This document shows, piece by piece, positions 32,238-41,471 of a stretch of DNA of 64,000 bases. Source of the stretch: Actinomadura parmotrematis (GTDB lineage Bacteria > Actinomycetota > Actinomycetes > Streptosporangiales > Streptosporangiaceae); contig NZ_JAIBOA010000008.1 of assembly GCF_019458805.1 (NCBI RefSeq), positions 248,001 to 312,000 of the forward strand, written 5' to 3'. Position numbers and translations under genes: made by a program. Positions within the stretch are counted from its first letter, which is position 1. Each line of letters opens with the position of its first letter. The notes beneath the pieces were generated by a model. That model saw only the letters and a list, made by a program, of their open reading frames with translations. It searched no databases and had not been told where the DNA came from.

Positions 32238-33578
32238 TCACACGCGCGAGTGGCGCCGGCGGACGAGGCGGCGCGGCCGGCGCCGGTTCGGCGGCAGGTA
32301 GCGGGTGCGGAACCACATCTGGATCTGCGCGCCGCCGAGGACCGACCGGTGGATGCGCAGGTAGCCGCCGGTGCCCTCGGCGGCGCGGCGGGCGATGTCC
32401 AGGCCGAGGCCGGTCGAGCCGCCGCCGCTGCGGCCCCGCTCCAGCGCGGCGGCCGGGTCGTCGATGCCGGGGCCGGCGTCGGCGACCAGGATGCCGGTGA
32501 CGCCCTGGCCGCGGTGCAGGGTGACGGCGAAGTCGGTGCCCTCGGCGGTGTGCCGGAACACGTTGCCGAGCAGCGCGTCCACGGCGGCGGCGAGCTCCCC
32601 GGCGGGCAGCGGCAGCGGCTCGGGCGGCCCGTCGGCGCCGATCAGCTCGCAGCCGCGGCCCTCGTCCTCGGCGAGCACCGACCAGAAGCCCACCCGGTCG
32701 CGCAGCACCTTGACCGCGTCGCAGCTGCCGCGCCCGGCGGGCCGCCGCGCGGTGCGGATGATCAGGTCGACCTCGCGCTCCAGCCGGTCCACCGCCTCGC
32801 GGGCCTGGTCGGGCACCGGGCCGGCGCCGAGCGCCTCGGTGCTGAGGCGCAGCGCGGCGAGCGGGGTGCGCAGCCGGTGCGACAGGTCGGCGGCCATCTC
32901 GCGCTCGGCGGCGAGGAGCTGCACGACGTGGTCGGCCATCGCGTTGAACGCCAGGCCCGCCTCGATGAGCTCGGGCGGCCCGTCGGGCTCCAGCCGGACC
33001 GACAGGTCGCCGTCGCCGAACGCGGCGGCGGCCTCGGCGAGCCGCGCGGTGGAGCGGATCATGCGGGCGCCGAGCCGGTCGGCGACCGCGACCGAGCCCG
33101 CGACGAGCGCGGCGGCGACCGCCGTCATGACGATCCACGCCTTCCACACCCCGCGCGACAGCTCGCCGCTCGGCAGGTTGACCTCGACGACGGCGATGCG
33201 GCCCTCGTCCAGCGACACCGGCTGCAGCAGCGCGTACCCGCCGGGGACGCGGGCGGTGTAGGAGCGGCCGCGGCGGGTCGCCTCGGCGAGCTGGTCGCCG
33301 CGGGCGCGCGCGGCGTCGCGCGGGATGAGCGACCCGTCGGGCAGGTGCACGGCCATGCGGTGCGCGGCGCCCGCCTGGGTGCTGGCGACGGCGCGCTCCA
33401 GCGAGGCGGGGTCCTCGGTGACGACGAGCACCGGGCCGAGCGCGCTCGCCTGCCGCTCGGCGGCGGTGAGCGCCCGGTCGCGGGCGATCTCGCGGACGGT
33501 GAGGCCGAGCGGGATGAGGAAGGCGAGCGCGACCATCGAGGTGACCGCGAGCGACACCAGGACCAGGGTGCGTCTCAT
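32238..33578 (-). CDS. Sensor histidine kinase
   Basis: This 446-residue membrane kinase has an N-terminal transmembrane helix (about 5-27), an extracellular sensor segment of about 120 residues, a second helix near 145-168, a HAMP region and the H-box DLSHRLRTPL with H234 as phosphoacceptor. The ATPase domain follows, with N-box NVFRHTA, G1 DAGPGID and G2 GGGSTGLGLDIA. It ends in a basic tail. It lies 10 bp downstream of the OmpR-type regulator gene, so the two form one operon. The sensor segment has no named domain; cell-envelope sensing is a guess. Confidence 0.92.
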   Translation of the reverse strand: MRRTLVLVSLAVTSMVALAFLIPLGLTVREIARDRALTAAERQASALGPVLVVTEDPASLERAVASTQAGAAHRMAVHLPDGSLIPRDAARARGDQLAEATRRGRSYTARVPGGYALLQPVSLDEGRIAVVEVNLPSGELSRGVWKAWIVMTAVAAALVAGSVAVADRLGARMIRSTARLAEAAAAFGDGDLSVRLEPDGPPELIEAGLAFNAMADHVVQLLAAEREMAADLSHRLRTPLAALRLSTEALGAGPVPDQAREAVDRLEREVDLIIRTARRPAGRGSCDAVKVLRDRVGFWSVLAEDEGRGCELIGADGPPEPLPLPAGELAAAVDALLGNVFRHTAEGTDFAVTLHRGQGVTGILVADAGPGIDDPAAALERGRSGGGSTGLGLDIARRAAEGTGGYLRIHRSVLGGAQIQMWFRTRYLPPNRRRPRRLVRRRHSRV

Positions 33579-33588
33579 GGCCCCGCGC

Positions 33589-34269
33589 TCACCCGGCGGG
33601 CGCGGCGAGCCGGACCCCGACGCCCCGCACGGTGTGCAGGTAGCGGGGCCGGGCGGCGGTCTCGCCGAGCTTGCGGCGCAGCCAGGACAGGTGCACGTCG
33701 ATGGTCTGGTCGTCGCCGTAGGCCTGCCGCCACACCTCGGCGAGCAGCTCGCGGCGCGCGACGACGCGGCCGGGCCGGGCGGCGAGGTAGGCGAGCAGGT
33801 CGAACTCGCGGCGGGTGAGCTCCAGGGCGGCGCCGTCGAGGGCGGCCTCGCGGCGGTCCAGGTCGATGTGCAGACCGCCGACGCGCAGCTCGTTGGCCGG
33901 GCCCGAGCGCGCCGACCGGCGGAGCACCGCGGCGACGCGGGCGCTCAGCAGCTCGGCGGAGAACGGCTTGACGAGGTAGTCGTCGGCGCCGGCGTTCAGC
34001 AGCCGGACGATGCCGGGCTCGTCGTCGCGGGCGGTGGCGATGATGACGGGCACGTCCGACACCCCGCGCAGCATCTTCAGCACCTCGCCGCCGTCGAGGT
34101 CGGGCAGCCCGAGGTCGAGGACGACGACGTCGGGGGTGTCGCGGGTGACCTCGCGGAGGGCGTCCATCGCGGTGCCGGCGCTCCGCACCACGTGCGCGCG
34201 GGCGGTGAGGCCGCGGATGAGGCCGGTGCGGATGACGGTGTCGTCCTCGACCACCAGAACGCTTGCCAT
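33589..34269 (-). CDS. OmpR-family response regulator
   Basis: This 226-residue regulator has a receiver domain (VLVVEDD, phosphoacceptor D52 in VVLDLGLPDLDGG, Lys in DDYLVKPF) and a winged-helix DNA-binding domain (ELTRREFDLLAYLAARPG, DVHLSWLRRKLGE, YLHTVRGVGVRL). I start it at ATG 34269 because TACGGT lies six bases upstream, indicating a leaderless transcript; a longer frame begins at 34290. It is the partner of the following kinase. The divergent anchored protein gene starts 27 bp away and is a likely target. Confidence 0.93.
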   Translation of the reverse strand: MASVLVVEDDTVIRTGLIRGLTARAHVVRSAGTAMDALREVTRDTPDVVVLDLGLPDLDGGEVLKMLRGVSDVPVIIATARDDEPGIVRLLNAGADDYLVKPFSAELLSARVAAVLRRSARSGPANELRVGGLHIDLDRREAALDGAALELTRREFDLLAYLAARPGRVVARRELLAEVWRQAYGDDQTIDVHLSWLRRKLGETAARPRYLHTVRGVGVRLAAPAG

Positions 34270-34296
34270 GACCGAACCGTATGCCACCATGTGCTA

Positions 34297-34815
34297 ATGC
34301 GTCGCGCGATGTCATATGTTGCTCCGTGGGCCGGTGCGACGCTGCTCGCCGTGGCCCTCTCCTGGCTCGGCGTCCGCGACGTCGTGCGCGGCGCGGTGTC
34401 GGACCAGGCGCCCGCGCCGGTGACCGCCCCCGCCATCCACTCCAGCCCGCCGGCGAGCCCGCCGGCGGGCGCCGCGACCGTCCCGCCGCGGTCGCCGGCC
34501 GCGCCCGGCGGCGCGACCATCGCGCCGGCGCCGCGCCCGTCCCCCCGCCCGCCGGGGCGGGGCGGCCCCGCCGAGGCGGCGCCGCGCGAGCCCGTCAACG
34601 TGCACAGCTACGCCGTGCGCGGCGGCCGGACGGCGCTGTCGGTCGCGCCGGACCGGGTCTGGCTGGTGTCGGCGATGCCGTCGCCCGGCTACGAGGTGCG
34701 CGTCAGCCAGGCCACCGGGTGGCTGCGGGTGGACTTCACCGGCGGCGAGCGCACCTCCTCGGTGATCGCCACCTTCCACGACCACGCCCCCGACGTGCAG
34801 GTGTACGAGTACTGA
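34297..34815 (+). CDS. Small membrane-anchored proline-rich protein
   Basis: This 172-residue protein has an N-terminal hydrophobic segment (about 6-24, WAGATLLAVALSWLGV) that could be a signal anchor. A Pro/Ala/Ser-rich linker covers about residues 30-95. A C-terminal beta-rich domain of about 75 residues ends IATFHDHAPDVQVYEY. There is no Cys lipobox. It is divergent from the two-component regulator within 27 bp, and that location suggests it is regulated by, or signals to, that system. I do not recognise a family. Confidence 0.75.
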   Translation: MRRAMSYVAPWAGATLLAVALSWLGVRDVVRGAVSDQAPAPVTAPAIHSSPPASPPAGAATVPPRSPAAPGGATIAPAPRPSPRPPGRGGPAEAAPREPVNVHSYAVRGGRTALSVAPDRVWLVSAMPSPGYEVRVSQATGWLRVDFTGGERTSSVIATFHDHAPDVQVYEY

Positions 34816-34822
34816 CGCCCCC

Positions 34823-35671
34823 TCACGGCGGGGTGACGCCGTACTCCGCGGCGAAGTCGGCGAGCCGGTCGACGGCCTCCCGGGACCGCGTCCAGGGGCG
34901 GACGATGAGCCGGTCGACGCCGAGCGCCTCCCAGGCGGCGATCTCGTCCGGGCCGGACAGCTCGTAGGCGTGCACGGTGATCTCGAAGGGCTCGTCCGCG
35001 CGGCCGGCCTCCGCGCGCAGCGCGTGCAGCCGCTCGATCTGGGGGCGGGCGCCGTCGAGGGTCTGCGGCATGCTGATCCATCCGTCGCACAGCGTCGCGG
35101 CGCGGCGGAGGGCGGCCTTGGACTCGCCGCCCGCGAGGACGGGCAGCCGCGCCTGGACGGGCTTCGGCTCGAACGCGACCTCGGGGAAGGCGAAGTGCTC
35201 GCCGTCGTGGGCGACGGCGGGCTCGGTCCACAGGCGCCGCGCCACCGCGATGGCCTCGTCGAGGCGCTTGCCGCGGGTGGCGAAGTCGACGCCGGCGGCG
35301 ATCCACTCCCCCTCGTACCAGCCGGCGCCGACGCCCACGATGGCGCGGCCGCCGGAGATCTGGTCGAGGGTCGCGAACGCGCGGGCGGCGACGAAGGGGT
35401 GCCGCAGCCCGAAGAGGTGGACGGCGGTGCCGAGGCGGACGTGCTCGGTGACGGCGGCGAGCGCGCAGAGGTAGGCGGGCGCGTCGAACAGCGGCGTCGC
35501 CGGCTTGATGCCGGGCCGGTCGGTGCCGGGGTAGGTGGCGGTGGACAGGTCGGTGGCGAACACCAGGTGCTCGGCGAGCCACACCGACTCGTAGCCGAGC
35601 CCGTCGGCGCGGACGGCGAGGTCGCGCCAGGCGCCGGGGTGGACGAGGCCGAGCGGCACTCCGAACTTCAC
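34823..35671 (-). CDS. LLM-class F420-dependent oxidoreductase
   Basis: This 282-residue luciferase-like TIM-barrel protein contains ESVWLAEHLVF, HVRLGTAVHLFGLRHPF, GGRAIVGVGAGWYEGEW and the family C-terminal helix. The short, single-domain form with GAGWYEGE is typical of F420-dependent members of actinobacteria. GTG 35671 follows GGGAGG with five-base spacing and overlaps the hydantoinase B stop by four bases. It is the last gene of a five-gene operon (acyl-CoA dehydrogenases, HyuA, HyuB, LLM) under regulon site F. The reaction is unknown. Confidence 0.86.
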   Translation of the reverse strand: MKFGVPLGLVHPGAWRDLAVRADGLGYESVWLAEHLVFATDLSTATYPGTDRPGIKPATPLFDAPAYLCALAAVTEHVRLGTAVHLFGLRHPFVAARAFATLDQISGGRAIVGVGAGWYEGEWIAAGVDFATRGKRLDEAIAVARRLWTEPAVAHDGEHFAFPEVAFEPKPVQARLPVLAGGESKAALRRAATLCDGWISMPQTLDGARPQIERLHALRAEAGRADEPFEITVHAYELSGPDEIAAWEALGVDRLIVRPWTRSREAVDRLADFAAEYGVTPP

Positions 35672-37275
35672 GCGGTCCTCCCGTCGGCCGCGTCGCGGCG
35701 CGCCGCGGCGGGGTCGCGTCCGGCGGGGGCGCCGTAGCCGCCGCCCCCGGAGGTCTCCACCACCAGGGCCTCGCCGGCGGCGAGGGGCTGGCGGGTGGCC
35801 TTGGTGCCGAGCGGCTCGCGGGTCCCGTCGGCGCGCAGCCGGTAGTAGCCGCCGGCGCGTCCGGGCTCGCCGCCGGCGGCGCCGGGCGGCGGGCGGAGCA
35901 GCCGGTCGCCGCGGGTGTCGACGCGGGCGTCCTCCAGCATCCGGAGGACGGTGCGGGTGCCGAGGCCGCCGCGCGTGCGGCCGCGGCCGCCCGAGTCCGG
36001 AATGAGGGCGACCTCCTCGACGCGGACGGGCAGCCGCGCCTCGACCGGCTCGACCTGGGGGACGATGTTGCGGCCGCCGCCGAACAGGGCGCCGGTGGCG
36101 TCGGCGCCGTCGTGGTCCCGGCGGGCGCCGCTGCCGCCGAGGTCGAACGCCATGTGCAGCCAGGGCCGGTGCACGCCGCTGATGCTGAACGCCTGGAGGA
36201 TGCCCGAGGCGGCGACGCCGCCGGCGCGGCGGAGCGCGGTGACGGCGGCGAGCACCGCCTCCTCGGCGGCGGCGACGGCGCCGAACCGGCCGCCGCCCGG
36301 GTAGGGGCGGGTGCAGTGCAGGAGGCTGCCGAGGGGGACCTTGACGTCGACGGGCGCGAAGCAGCCCTCGTTCATCGGCAGGGCGGGGTCGACGAAGCAG
36401 CGCACCGCGTACATGACGCCGCCGTGCGTCTGGGAGAACCCGGAGTTGACCGGCAGCGGCACCTGCTCGTCGGTGCCGTCGAAGTCGACGGTGAGGCCGC
36501 CCGCGCCGTCGCTGGTGACCTCGACGGCGATGCGGTGGCCGTCGTCGAGGACGTACGCGCCGCGGCCGGTGCCGGCGGGCAGCGCGGCGAGCCCCGCGCG
36601 CATGCGGGCCTCGGTGTGGGCGAGGTAGTCCTCGACGCCGCGGGCGAGGCCGGCCGGGGTGTGCGCCTCGATGATCTCGTCGAGGCGGCGGGCGGCGACG
36701 TTGGCGCCCGCGATGAGGGCGCGCAGGTCGCCGACGAGCTTGCCGGGGGTGCGGCTGTTGGCGGCGAGGACGGCGACCATGTCGTCCACCAGGCCGTCGG
36801 CGGTCGCGATGCGGACGGGCGGGAGCTGGAGGCCCTCCAGGTAGACGTCGGTGGCGTCGGAGGCCATGCCGCCCGCCGACAGGCCGGACAGGTCGGCGAC
36901 GTGGATGAGGGTGCCGGTGAAGTAGGCGGGGGCGCCGTCCACGAACACCGGCCGGAACACCAGCAGGTCGTTGGCGTGGATGCCGCCCTGGTAGACGTCG
37001 TTGAGGACGAACACGTCGCCGGGCCGCATCGCGGCGGCGGGGTGGGCCTTCAGCAGGTGCGGCAGGGCGCTGCGCAGGCTGGCGCACTGGATGAGCGCGG
37101 TGGACAGCGAGTGCGCGACGAGGCGCCCGCGCGCGTCCAGGATCGCGGCGGCCGCGTCGGCGCCCTCGACGATGAACGCCGAGTACGCCGAGCGGACGAC
37201 GACGATGCTGGCCTCCTCGGCGGCCACGCAGAGCGCGTTGCGCAGGATCTCGGCGGTCAGCCGGTCGTCGGTCAT
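35668..37275 (-). CDS. Hydantoinase B/oxoprolinase family subunit
   Basis: This 535-residue HyuB-type protein contains NALCVAAEEASIVVVRSAYS, GDVFVLNDVYQGGIHANDL, HVADLSGLSAGGMASDATDVYLEGLQLPP and GGGGYGAPAGRDPAA. HyuB acts with HyuA in ATP-dependent opening of 5-oxoproline or hydantoins, or in ATP-dependent carboxylation of acetone or acetophenone. It overlaps hyuA and the LLM gene by four bases each. Its place among acyl-CoA dehydrogenases is unusual and hints at a lactam, lactone or ketone intermediate. The substrate class cannot be read from sequence. Confidence 0.88.
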   Translation of the reverse strand: MTDDRLTAEILRNALCVAAEEASIVVVRSAYSAFIVEGADAAAAILDARGRLVAHSLSTALIQCASLRSALPHLLKAHPAAAMRPGDVFVLNDVYQGGIHANDLLVFRPVFVDGAPAYFTGTLIHVADLSGLSAGGMASDATDVYLEGLQLPPVRIATADGLVDDMVAVLAANSRTPGKLVGDLRALIAGANVAARRLDEIIEAHTPAGLARGVEDYLAHTEARMRAGLAALPAGTGRGAYVLDDGHRIAVEVTSDGAGGLTVDFDGTDEQVPLPVNSGFSQTHGGVMYAVRCFVDPALPMNEGCFAPVDVKVPLGSLLHCTRPYPGGGRFGAVAAAEEAVLAAVTALRRAGGVAASGILQAFSISGVHRPWLHMAFDLGGSGARRDHDGADATGALFGGGRNIVPQVEPVEARLPVRVEEVALIPDSGGRGRTRGGLGTRTVLRMLEDARVDTRGDRLLRPPPGAAGGEPGRAGGYYRLRADGTREPLGTKATRQPLAAGEALVVETSGGGGYGAPAGRDPAAARRDAADGRTA

Positions 37276-39353
37276 GCCTCTCCTCCGGCGTCGGGCTCGA
37301 CCAGCAGGGCGCCCTCGGCGGTGACGGTGCCGCGCCAGCCGGGCGGGACGAGCAGCGAGCACTGCGGCTCGGTGACGACGCACGGCCCGGCGAACTCCCC
37401 GGCGCACGCGGCGCGGTCGTGGACGGGCACCTCGCGGAACGCGCCGTCCAGCCAGACGCGGCGGGCGCCGCCCGTCCCGGCGGGGGCGCCGGGCGGGGCG
37501 GGCGGGGCGTGCTCCCCGGCGGGCAGCACGACGCGGACGCGGGCGGTGGTGAGCTCGGCGGGGTCGCGCAGGTCGATGCCGTAGGACTCGTGGTAGCGCT
37601 TGTAGAACTCCTCGGCGGCGCGCTGCACGGTGCCGGGGGTGATCGGGCCGGGCGGCAGGTCGACGGTGAAGGCGTGCGCCTGCCCGACGAAGCGGACGCC
37701 GACCGAGCGCGTCACCTCGGCGTCGCCGGTGGCCGACAGGTCGGCGCGGGCGGCGTCCTCCAGCGCGTCGAACGCGTCCGCGAGGTCGCGGAGGCCGCCC
37801 GCGCTCGCCGAGCAGGAGGTGAGCTCGTTGACGGGGGCGAGGAAGGTGCGGGCCCGCTCGATGGCGAGGTCGGCGTGCAGCAGCCCGACGGCGGAGCCGA
37901 CGCCGGCCTGCGGCGGGATCAGCACGCGGGCGATGCCGAACCCGGCGGCGAGGCGGACGGCGTGCGTCGGGGCGGCGCCGCCGAGCGCGACGAGGGTGAA
38001 GCCGCGCGGGTCGATGCCGCGCCGGACCGTCACCACGTGCACGGCCGCGCCCATCTGGGCGTTGGCGATGTCGTGGATCGCGGCGGCGGCCTCGACGACG
38101 TCCACCCCGAGCGGCCCGGCGACGTGCTCGGCGATCGCGGCGCGGGCGCGGCCGGCGTCCAGCGCGAACTCGCCGAACCCGGCGAGGTAGCCGAGGACGA
38201 GGTCGGCGTCGGTGACGGTCGGCAGCGTCCCGCCGCGCCCGTAGCAGGCGGGGCCGGGGTCGGCGCCCGCCGAGCGCGGCCCGACGCGCAGCGTCCCGGC
38301 GTCCGCCCAGGCGATGGACCCGCCGCCCGACCCGACCTCGGCGAGGTCGATCGCGGGGACCTTGATGGGGACGCCGGTGCCGGGGCGGCGGCCGCCGAAG
38401 CTGCCCTTGCCGCCGACCTGGAACTCGTGGGTGATGCCGGGGCGGCCGCCGCGCACGAGCCCGGCCTTGGCGGTGGTGCCGCCCATGTCGAAGGAGATGA
38501 GGTCGGCGAGACCGTGCCGGGCGCCCTGCCGGGCCGCCGCGATCACCCCGGCGGCCGGGCCGGACTCGATGGTGTAGACGGCGCGGGACGCGGCGAGCGC
38601 GGCGGGCAGCACGCCGCCCGCCGACTCCATGACGTGCACCGGCGCGTCGACGCCGAGCGCGGCGAGGCGGGCGCCGAGGCGCTCCAGGTAGGACGCCATG
38701 ACGGGCCCGACGTAGGCCGACATGAGGGTGGTGGTGGCCCGCTCGTACTCGCCGATCTCAGGCCAGACGGCGGCGGAGGTGACGACGGGGACGCCGGCCG
38801 GCAGCCGGGCCGCGATGATCTCGGCGAGGCGCTCCTCGTGCGTCGCGTTGCGGTAGGAGTGCAGCAGGCAGATCGCGACGGCGGCGACGCCGTCGGCGGC
38901 GATGCGGCGCGCCACCGCGTCGGCGGCGTCCTCGTCCAGCGGCCGCAGCACCGCGCCGTCCGCGCCGATGCGCTCGGGCACGGCGTAGGTGAGGGCGAGC
39001 GGCACGGGCGGGTCGGGCTGGACGTAGGCGAGGTCGTAGCGGTCCTCCTCCACCCGGGCCTGGCGGCCGAGCGCGAGCATCGACCGGAACCCCTCGGTGG
39101 TGACGAACGCGACCGGGACGCCGGTGCGCTCCAGGATGACGTTGGTGGCGAGGGTCGTCGCGTGCACGAACCGGGTGACGTCGGCGGGCGCGGCGCCCGC
39201 ATCCCCGATGACCTGCGCGACGCCGCGCAGCAGGCCCTCGGTCGGGTCGGCGGGGGTGGTGAGGGTCTTGGCGACGCGGACGGTGCCGTCGCCGCCGAGC
39301 AGGACGACGTCGGTGAAGGTGCCGCCGACGTCGCTGGCGATGGTGACGCTCAC
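37272..39353 (-). CDS. Hydantoinase A/oxoprolinase family subunit
   Basis: This 693-residue HyuA-type subunit has the actin-like ATPase fold. The N-terminal ASDVGGTFTDVVLL is the phosphate-binding motif, followed by HATTLATNVILERTG, SFDMGGTTAKAGLV (second phosphate loop), EVGSGGGSIAW and GPACYGRGG. It hydrolyses ATP to activate a carbonyl for ring opening or carboxylation together with HyuB. GTG 39353 overlaps the stop of the upstream acyl-CoA dehydrogenase by four bases. The length agrees with stand-alone HyuA proteins. Confidence 0.9.
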   Translation of the reverse strand: MSVTIASDVGGTFTDVVLLGGDGTVRVAKTLTTPADPTEGLLRGVAQVIGDAGAAPADVTRFVHATTLATNVILERTGVPVAFVTTEGFRSMLALGRQARVEEDRYDLAYVQPDPPVPLALTYAVPERIGADGAVLRPLDEDAADAVARRIAADGVAAVAICLLHSYRNATHEERLAEIIAARLPAGVPVVTSAAVWPEIGEYERATTTLMSAYVGPVMASYLERLGARLAALGVDAPVHVMESAGGVLPAALAASRAVYTIESGPAAGVIAAARQGARHGLADLISFDMGGTTAKAGLVRGGRPGITHEFQVGGKGSFGGRRPGTGVPIKVPAIDLAEVGSGGGSIAWADAGTLRVGPRSAGADPGPACYGRGGTLPTVTDADLVLGYLAGFGEFALDAGRARAAIAEHVAGPLGVDVVEAAAAIHDIANAQMGAAVHVVTVRRGIDPRGFTLVALGGAAPTHAVRLAAGFGIARVLIPPQAGVGSAVGLLHADLAIERARTFLAPVNELTSCSASAGGLRDLADAFDALEDAARADLSATGDAEVTRSVGVRFVGQAHAFTVDLPPGPITPGTVQRAAEEFYKRYHESYGIDLRDPAELTTARVRVVLPAGEHAPPAPPGAPAGTGGARRVWLDGAFREVPVHDRAACAGEFAGPCVVTEPQCSLLVPPGWRGTVTAEGALLVEPDAGGEA

Positions 39354-40303
39354 GGCAGCCGCTCCGCGGCCGGGCCGTCGCCGAGCAGCGCGTCGCGGAG
39401 GCGGGCGCGGTGCAGGCCGTCGTCGCCCCAGGCCGGGCGGAGCGCCCACACCCGGTTCAGCCAGAGCTGGAGGTCCAGCTCGTCGGTGTAGCCGATCGCG
39501 CCGTGCACCTGGAGGGCGGTGCGGGCGGCGCCGTGCGCGGCGCGGGACGCGGCGTCCTTGGCGGCCGACACGTCGCGGGGCGCGCTCGGCGCGTCGTGCG
39601 CGAGGGCGTAGGCGGCGCGGTGCACGAGCGGCGCGGCGAACTCCAACGCGATCGCGACGTCGGCGAGCTGATGCTTGACCGCCTGGAAGGAGCCGATGAC
39701 GGCGCCGAACTGGCGGCGCTGGCCGGCGTAGGAGACGGCCTCGGCGCGGAGGCGGCGGCCGAGGCCGAGCAGCTGGGCGGCGGTGGCGAGCGCGGCGCGG
39801 TCGAACGCGGGGCCGGCCGGGAGCTCGTCGCGGGGCGCGGAGAACAGCGGGCGGGCCGCGTCGGCGGAGGTGTGGCGGGTCAGGTCGGTCTCGCCGGAGG
39901 GCGCGACGCGGTCGCCGACGACGTGCAGGTCGGCGATGTCGGCGTCGGGCAGCAGCGGGCTCGCGACCGACACCACGAGCGTGCCCGCGGCGATCTCGGC
40001 GAGGCGGGCGTCCGGGACGAGCAGTGGCGCCGCCACGGCCGTCTCGACGAGCGGGCCGGGGACGGCGAACCAGCCGGTCTCCTCGAAGGCCAGGACGGTG
40101 TCGAGCGGGGTGAGGCCGAGCCCGCCGTGCTCCTCGGGGACGTGCGCGCCGAGCAGCCCGACATCGGCGAGCGCCCGCCAGGCGGGGCCGGGCCGCTCTC
40201 CCCCGGCGGCCGCGCGGACCGTCTCGGGCGGGCAGCTCTTCTCCAGGACCTCGCGGACGGCCCCCGCGAGCATCCGCTGGTCGTCGGTGAACGAGAACTT
40301 CAT
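39350..40303 (-). CDS. Acyl-CoA dehydrogenase, small subunit type
   Basis: This 317-residue acyl-CoA dehydrogenase-fold protein contains VPEEHGGLGLTPLDTVLAFEE in the N-terminal helical domain, a reduced beta domain, and VHGAIGYTDELDLQLWLNRVW with the FAD-binding helix in the C-terminal domain. It is shorter than ordinary acyl-CoA dehydrogenases (about 380-400). Together with the adjacent 373-residue homologue it matches the alpha2-beta2 heterotetrameric enzymes (FadE26/27, FadE28/29) that oxidise steroid-CoA thioesters in actinobacteria. Four-base overlaps link it to both neighbours. Pairing and substrate are inference. Confidence 0.87.
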   Translation of the reverse strand: MKFSFTDDQRMLAGAVREVLEKSCPPETVRAAAGGERPGPAWRALADVGLLGAHVPEEHGGLGLTPLDTVLAFEETGWFAVPGPLVETAVAAPLLVPDARLAEIAAGTLVVSVASPLLPDADIADLHVVGDRVAPSGETDLTRHTSADAARPLFSAPRDELPAGPAFDRAALATAAQLLGLGRRLRAEAVSYAGQRRQFGAVIGSFQAVKHQLADVAIALEFAAPLVHRAAYALAHDAPSAPRDVSAAKDAASRAAHGAARTALQVHGAIGYTDELDLQLWLNRVWALRPAWGDDGLHRARLRDALLGDGPAAERLP

Positions 40304-41421
40304 CGTGGCAGCCCCAGGACGCGCTCGGCGATGATGTTGCGCTGGATCTCGTTGGTGCCGGCGTAGATGGGGCCGGCGAGGGCGAACAGGAACCCGTCCA
40401 GCCAGCGGCCCGCGAGCGGCGCGCGCGGGCCGAGCAGGTCGAGGGCCAGCTCGTGCATCCGCAGGTCCAGCTCGGACCAGAACACCTTCATGAGGCTGGA
40501 CGCGGCGCCGAGCTCCTCGCCCTCGGCGAGGCGCGCGGCGGCGGCGAAGGTGTGCAGCCGGTACGCCTCGCTGTCGCTCCACGCCCGCACGGCCGCGTCG
40601 CGGAGGGTCTGGTCGGCGCTGGTGCGGGCGAGGTCCAGCAGCCGGTCGGCGGTCGCCATGAACCGGCCGGGGCTGCGCAGGGTGAGGCCGCGCTCGGAGC
40701 TGGTCGTCGCCATCGCGACCTTCCAGCCCTGCCCGATGCCGCCGAGGACGCCGTCCGGGCCCACCCGCACGTCGTCGAAGAAGATCTCGGCGAAGCCGTG
40801 CTCGCCGTCGAGCTGCGCGATCGGGCGGACCGTCACGCCGGGCGAGTCGAGCGGCAGCATGAAGTAGGTGAGGCCGCGGTGCCGCGACGACCCGGGGTCG
40901 GAGCGGAACAGGCCGAAGCACCAGTCGGCGTAGGCGGCCCGCGAGCTCCAGGTCTTCTGGCCGTTCAGCCGCCAGCCGTCGCCGTCGGGGGTCGCGGTCG
41001 CGCGGAGGGACGCCAGGTCGCTGCCGGCCTCCGGTTCCGACCACGCCTGCGCCCACACGTCGTCGGCGCGCACCATCCGGGGCAGGTGGCGGGCCTTCTG
41101 CTCGGGGGTGCCGTAGGCGAGCAGGGTCGGCGCCAGCAGAAAGATCCCGTTCTGGCCGACGCGGCCGGGCGCGCCGGCCGCCCAGTACTCCTCCTCGAAG
41201 ATCAGCCAGTCGATGAGGCCGGCGCCGCGGCCGCCGTACTCGACCGGCCAGGACACGGCGGCGAGGCCCGCGTCCGCGAGCGCGCGCTCCCAGGCGCGGT
41301 GCCGGGCGAACCCGTCCGCGGTGTCCATCGACGGCAGCGGCCCGGCGGGCACGTGGGCGGCGAGCCAGTCCCGCACCTCGGCACGGAACGCCCGCTGCCG
41401 CGGGGTGAAGGTGAGCTCCAC
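40300..41421 (-). CDS. Acyl-CoA dehydrogenase, large subunit type
   Basis: This 373-residue acyl-CoA dehydrogenase has the FAD/substrate motif AQAWSEPEAGSDLASLRATA, NGQKTWSS, and the C-terminal GPIYAGTNEIQRNIIAERVLGLPR. It introduces a 2,3-double bond into an acyl-CoA, probably as a heterotetramer with the next gene product. I start it at GTG 41421, four bases behind GGAGG; an upstream in-frame start at 41442 would lie inside the operator. It is the first gene of the five-gene leftward operon under site F. Confidence 0.9.
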   Translation of the reverse strand: MELTFTPRQRAFRAEVRDWLAAHVPAGPLPSMDTADGFARHRAWERALADAGLAAVSWPVEYGGRGAGLIDWLIFEEEYWAAGAPGRVGQNGIFLLAPTLLAYGTPEQKARHLPRMVRADDVWAQAWSEPEAGSDLASLRATATPDGDGWRLNGQKTWSSRAAYADWCFGLFRSDPGSSRHRGLTYFMLPLDSPGVTVRPIAQLDGEHGFAEIFFDDVRVGPDGVLGGIGQGWKVAMATTSSERGLTLRSPGRFMATADRLLDLARTSADQTLRDAAVRAWSDSEAYRLHTFAAAARLAEGEELGAASSLMKVFWSELDLRMHELALDLLGPRAPLAGRWLDGFLFALAGPIYAGTNEIQRNIIAERVLGLPR

Positions 41422-41441
41422 ACGACCTCCGCGAGTAACCA

Positions 41442-41464
41442 AACTAGCGATCGCTTGGTACCGT
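41442..41464. promoter_or_regulatory. Regulon palindrome, site F (divergent promoters)
   Basis: AACTAGC-GATC-GCTTGGT (41442-41459) separates the leftward acyl-CoA dehydrogenase operon from a rightward SDR gene. On the minus strand the arm reads GCTAGTT, giving -10 TAGTTT. On the plus strand TACCGT (41459-41464) lies seven bases before the SDR ATG. One bound repressor would cover both promoters. Confidence 0.72.
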
Positions 41465-41471
41465 AACGCGC

